DNA of 64,000 bases from JAFGDI01 sp963667715 (GTDB taxonomy: Bacteria > Planctomycetota > Phycisphaerae > Sedimentisphaerales > SM23-30): positions 992,001 through 1,056,000 of the forward strand of contig OY763926.1 of the NCBI GenBank assembly GCA_963667715.1, written 5' to 3'. The notes beneath the pieces were generated by a model, which saw nothing but the letters and a program-made list of their open reading frames with translations, ran no database searches and was not told the DNA's origin. Shown one piece after another: positions 60,601-64,000 of the stretch. The translations under genes and the position numbers were made by a program. Position 1 is the stretch's first letter. Each line of letters begins with the position of its first letter.

Positions 60601-63600
60601 ATGTTAAGTTTGAAAAAGTATGTCTGGTTATTGTTATTAGGACTACAGGGTATATCTCTGGCTACTGTCTGGGAAGTTTCGCCATGGACAGATGATGCGA
60701 GCACCGGTCTAGATCCGGCACAAAATTATACCCATGCCATTAACAATTCAAGTGGAGAATCAGTTGTAGTTAATGGTATTGCATTTACAAATAATTGGGG
60801 AGATGAAGCAGAAGACTGGTCGCTGGACGGCTGGGGCTGGATCGACTCGGACAGTGGAAATGATATTTCGGGCGATAGTTACTTACTCAGTACTCATTTT
60901 CGTTATGGGAATTCAAATCTGACTCTAACTGGACTGGTTCCAGGTGATAACTATGTGATCACATTATTCAGTGTAGCCTGGGAAGATGGTACCCGTACTG
61001 TTACATTAACTGACAGTTACGGTTCGTTTGTTTTTAACCAGGATATGTATGGTAATAACAAGGGCATAAAGATAACAGGTATTTACCAGGCAAATGAAAA
61101 TGGTGAATTTAGTATTAGTATGGTTAATGACTTCCATTTTTATGCATTTGCAAATTGTAATTATACAGGTATAACTCCTATGTCCGTTCATCCGGAAGAG
61201 CCGGCACAGTATACAGGTGGAAACAGGGTTAGCACTGAGTCATGCTTAAGTTGGGCCGATGAATTTACCGGCTCAGATAATGATTATGCATTTGATGTAT
61301 ATTTTGATCCGAATGAGCTGTTAATCAACGACATGGCAGCTGAGACATTGGTAGTTTCAGGTGAGAATGTTTATAGTTATGTGCCGGAGCTTGCTCCAGG
61401 TACACAGTATTTCTGGCGTATAATACCTTACGATGCAGGCAATGAGCCAAACATGGCTTATGCTTCTGAGATAAGAAGTTTCATGACCAGTTATGAAGAA
61501 GAATACTGGACAGATGAAGCATGGACAAGTGATGCTGATATTCAGGTGAGTGTTGGTAAATACTATACGCATAAAGTTAACTTCCAGGCTTCAGAGTCAG
61601 CCGCCGCTGTAGTAAATGGCGTATCTTTTGAAAATGATAATGATCACGAAGGTATGAACTGGGCTCTGGTTGGTGCGAATGAAGTACATGAGAATAGTGA
61701 CCACAATATTGCTGGAGACGGCGGCACACTGGTGTCGGGGTTCTATCTGACAGATCCAGCTGAGCTTACTCTGACAGGTCTTACTCCAGGTACAGATTAT
61801 ATATTTACGGAACTAACCAGAGGCTGGGGTGAACCAGGAACTCGTGAGGTGAATATATCTACCAGTGTTGATGGTCGTGTAACTGAGATTGATGAAAATA
61901 TGGCTGGTAATAACAATGGCCGTTTGATCATGTATCGTTATACCGCTCCAGCTGAGGGTGAAGTAACTTTTGGTTTCGATGCACTTACAACGGATACATG
62001 GCATCATTATGCATTTACAAATGAAATAGCATTTCCTGCTTATGCAGATCCGGCAATTTTACCGGGCTCAAGTGTAGCTAGTGATGTTGTATTGAGTTGG
62101 ATTACTCGAGGAGATATAGTTAGTCCAACTTATAATGTTACAGTAGCTACAGATGAAGCTATGACAACTATAGTTGACAGTGCTTCAGAGTTAGCGGGAG
62201 CTTCGTTTGACCCAGATGTAGAAGCTGATCAAACATATTATTGGCAGGTTGAAATTGCCGAGTCTGGTGAAGTAGTATATACCAGCCCGGTATGGAGTTT
62301 TGTAACCTCACCTAAGCCGGAAGCTGTTAAGGTTATCGAATGGAAATTTGACGAAACAGCAGGCTATATTGCAGAGCAGACCGGACCAACAGAAGATGCC
62401 GACGGCATATTAACCGGTTATAATGACCCAACGACAGCTCACGTACAAGGTTTAGTCAATAATGCCTTGAAGCTAAACGGTATAGATGAGTTTGTGAATG
62501 TAAGTAATGCTTATGTTTATATGCCAACAGCAAGTGGTCAGGATTTTGCTATATCAGGTTATTTCTGTACTTATGATAACTATGGTCCGATCTTCTCTAT
62601 GCGTAATTCAGATGATGAGAATCCGATCATTGATATAGCCCTTGGTTATAATGGCGTTACCAACAACCTTGGACAAGTGGTTATGGTCGTTCGTGATAAT
62701 GACGGCTCGGCCAGATCTGTTAGCTCTGGAATTCCGGTTAATGATGGCCGTTGGCATAATCTTGTAGTAACCCGCGTAGGTGATAAATGGGCTGTATATA
62801 TTGATGGCGAGCTTCGTACTTCTATCAATGGTGCTGCTACTGGTGAGGTATCACTTAACTTTATGGCTATCGGTGCATCGCTCAAATGGCTTGCTGACAA
62901 TGAGTGGGAAGAAGAAACTCATTATCGTTTCTTTAAGGGCCTAATGGATGAGTTTTATATATGGGAAGGTGAACTTCTTCCTTCACAGATCGCTGAAATG
63001 GCAGCAATTATTCCTACACAAGGTGATGTTACTGTTGATACTGTGACAGATATGGCAGACATAGCAGAGTTTGCTGATAATTGGCTGGGAAGTACTATGT
63101 CTCAAATTCAGCCAACTACCATGCTCGAAGATATGGAAGCTTATACTAATGATCCAAATTCATATAAAGAAAACTGGCCTTATACACCAGAAGACGATTT
63201 TTCCGATCTTGTACTTTCTGTAGTGTCAGATCCAAATACAAATAATAAGTATATGCAGATGGATTATGATTTCAGTACTGGCGGCATGCATGGCCATATC
63301 CCAGTTAAACTGCTTGGTCGCGGTGCTCATATGGGACTGTTTGACCGAATTGATCTACTGGTACGTAAAGCTCCAGGTTGCGAGCTCTCCAGAATTATAT
63401 TAGATTTTGATGATGCTCGTGGTATTTCTGACCCTACACCAGATGATATTTACAATAAGGGTCGTATCGTAATTGATATTGCAGAAGAGCCTGAAGATGA
63501 ATGGATCGTCGTTAGCGGTATGATCCCAGGTAATGACATTGACCTTAGGGAATGTACTGATCTATATGGTATTAACTTCTCTATCGAAGATGGTGGAGCT

Positions 63601-63762
63601 GATACCGGGACGATCTATATTGATACTATTGAACTTGCCGATGGAACACTCGATTGTATTCTTGATGCGGGTGTATTGTATCCGGATCTTAACGGTGACT
63701 GTAATGTAAATATCCTCGACTTTGCTGCAGTAGCTCAAGGCTGGCTTAGCGGTCAGGAATAA
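60601..63762 (+). CDS. Giant secreted LamG/dockerin surface protein 2
   Basis: A 1053-residue exported protein with a signal peptide (VWLLLLGLQGISLA). The N-terminal half contains two copies of a ~170-residue domain (YTHAINNSSGESVVVNGIAF and YTHKVNFQASESAAAVVNGV) with matching LTLTGLVPGDNY / LTLTGLTPGTDY lines; I cannot name the domain. Fn3-like segments alternate (CLSWADEFTGSDNDYAFDVY; VVLSWITRGDIVSPTYNVTV). A LamG domain follows (AEQTGPTEDADGILTGYND, VNDGRWHNLVVTR), a partial dockerin-like stretch (DMADIAEFADNW), a beta domain and a final dockerin-type repeat (DLNGDCNVNILDFAAVAQGW). It is the likely target and surface arm of the sigma-2/FecR-2 module. Start ATG 60601 follows GGAG. Confidence 0.75.
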   Translation: MLSLKKYVWLLLLGLQGISLATVWEVSPWTDDASTGLDPAQNYTHAINNSSGESVVVNGIAFTNNWGDEAEDWSLDGWGWIDSDSGNDISGDSYLLSTHFRYGNSNLTLTGLVPGDNYVITLFSVAWEDGTRTVTLTDSYGSFVFNQDMYGNNKGIKITGIYQANENGEFSISMVNDFHFYAFANCNYTGITPMSVHPEEPAQYTGGNRVSTESCLSWADEFTGSDNDYAFDVYFDPNELLINDMAAETLVVSGENVYSYVPELAPGTQYFWRIIPYDAGNEPNMAYASEIRSFMTSYEEEYWTDEAWTSDADIQVSVGKYYTHKVNFQASESAAAVVNGVSFENDNDHEGMNWALVGANEVHENSDHNIAGDGGTLVSGFYLTDPAELTLTGLTPGTDYIFTELTRGWGEPGTREVNISTSVDGRVTEIDENMAGNNNGRLIMYRYTAPAEGEVTFGFDALTTDTWHHYAFTNEIAFPAYADPAILPGSSVASDVVLSWITRGDIVSPTYNVTVATDEAMTTIVDSASELAGASFDPDVEADQTYYWQVEIAESGEVVYTSPVWSFVTSPKPEAVKVIEWKFDETAGYIAEQTGPTEDADGILTGYNDPTTAHVQGLVNNALKLNGIDEFVNVSNAYVYMPTASGQDFAISGYFCTYDNYGPIFSMRNSDDENPIIDIALGYNGVTNNLGQVVMVVRDNDGSARSVSSGIPVNDGRWHNLVVTRVGDKWAVYIDGELRTSINGAATGEVSLNFMAIGASLKWLADNEWEEETHYRFFKGLMDEFYIWEGELLPSQIAEMAAIIPTQGDVTVDTVTDMADIAEFADNWLGSTMSQIQPTTMLEDMEAYTNDPNSYKENWPYTPEDDFSDLVLSVVSDPNTNNKYMQMDYDFSTGGMHGHIPVKLLGRGAHMGLFDRIDLLVRKAPGCELSRIILDFDDARGISDPTPDDIYNKGRIVIDIAEEPEDEWIVVSGMIPGNDIDLRECTDLYGINFSIEDGGADTGTIYIDTIELADGTLDCILDAGVLYPDLNGDCNVNILDFAAVAQGWLSGQE

Positions 63763-63775
63763 GATGTAAGTTTGT

Positions 63776-63811
63776 ATCCGGCGGGGGCTGTTTGCTCCTG
63801 CCGGAGTTTTT
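63776..63811 (+). terminator. Terminator after surface protein 2
   Basis: A GC-rich stem (CCGGCGGGGGC with GCTCCTGCCGG, G-U pairs) is followed by five T. Confidence 0.75.
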
Positions 63812-63980
63812 ATGTATGACAAAGTTTATGTAGGAATGTATAGTAGAATAGTATAGTTGAAAAGAGTATTATAGTAACTAAGACTGTATGATATGGTGAT
63901 ATTAAGATATCCCATGTTATCACATCTGTATCTCATTTCGCTACAAATTTTATACCGGCATGTAGGTAAAAGGAAAGAAT

Positions 63981-64000
63981 ATGATTCGTAAGTTAACATT
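63981..64000 (+). CDS. Start of a further gene, cut by the window end
   Basis: ATG at 63981 follows AGGAAAG at good spacing and reads MIRKLT before the window ends. The basic start fits a signal peptide or another surface protein. Too short to name. Confidence 0.4.

Noticed and set aside
1..64000. CRISPR array, insertion sequence, prophage or integrase
   Set aside because: No regularly spaced repeats, transposase motifs, phage genes or att-like repeats next to the tRNA were seen.

Overview
The window looks like a chromosomal stretch of an anaerobic, polysaccharide-degrading bacterium of the Planctomycetota, most likely class Phycisphaerae. This is an inference from gene content: PEP-CTERM sorting tails, many secreted proteins ending in dockerin-type repeats (D-x-N-x-D ... 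W), LamG and discoidin-like surface proteins, H-X9-DG pseudopilins, ECF sigma/FecR pairs, a secreted sulfatase, and a bifurcating [FeFe]-hydrogenase. The DNA is moderately AT-rich. I see no insertion sequence, prophage, CRISPR array or rRNA.

Layout. (1) 1-9.5 kb: the tail of a B12-binding protein, then a redox/hydrogen operon: rex, a small [2Fe-2S] protein, a PAS-containing sensory-type [FeFe]-hydrogenase, a SpoIIE-type phosphatase, and the three subunits hydC-hydB-hydA of an NAD/ferredoxin-linked bifurcating hydrogenase. (2) 9.5-9.75 kb: six consecutive stem-loops, the last a terminator. (3) 9.8-18 kb: sulfatase, DEAD-box helicase with a hairpin-rich leader, guaB plus a lipoprotein, tRNA-Ser(GCU), a HAD hydrolase, a PEP-CTERM protein, and a small frameshifted gene. 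(4) 18-31.5 kb, mostly minus strand: GH2 beta-galactosidase, an ACT/UPF0210 pair (plus), GH20 hexosaminidase, a GspF-like protein, an HD-GYP/PilZ c-di-GMP protein, a PhzF-like isomerase and a HEAT-repeat protein. (5) 32-42 kb: a cysteine-rich periplasmic binding protein with a chemoreceptor, then secreted proteins (dockerin-type, EEP nuclease, pseudopilin, PEP-CTERM, S1/P1-type nuclease) and a nitroreductase. (6) 43-64 kb: a glycan-foraging island on the plus strand. Two ECF sigma-FecR modules each precede a very large modular surface protein. Between them lie a secreted multimodular GH38 mannosidase, a pseudopilin and a clan GH-A glycosidase.

How it fits together. Region 1 disposes of reductant as H2, with Rex sensing NADH/NAD and the sensory hydrogenase plus phosphatase probably sensing H2 or redox state. 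Region 6 is the best candidate for an under-described system. Both FecR-like proteins appear to end in an NPCBM-like carbohydrate-binding domain instead of depending on a TonB transducer, so they may be direct glycan-sensing anti-sigma factors that control surface glycan-binding proteins. A 67-bp promoter block (49 of 67 identical positions by hand alignment, no gaps) lies upstream of both the first sigma operon and the pseudopilin gene, which suggests shared regulation.

All family assignments come from reading motifs by eye; no database search was run.
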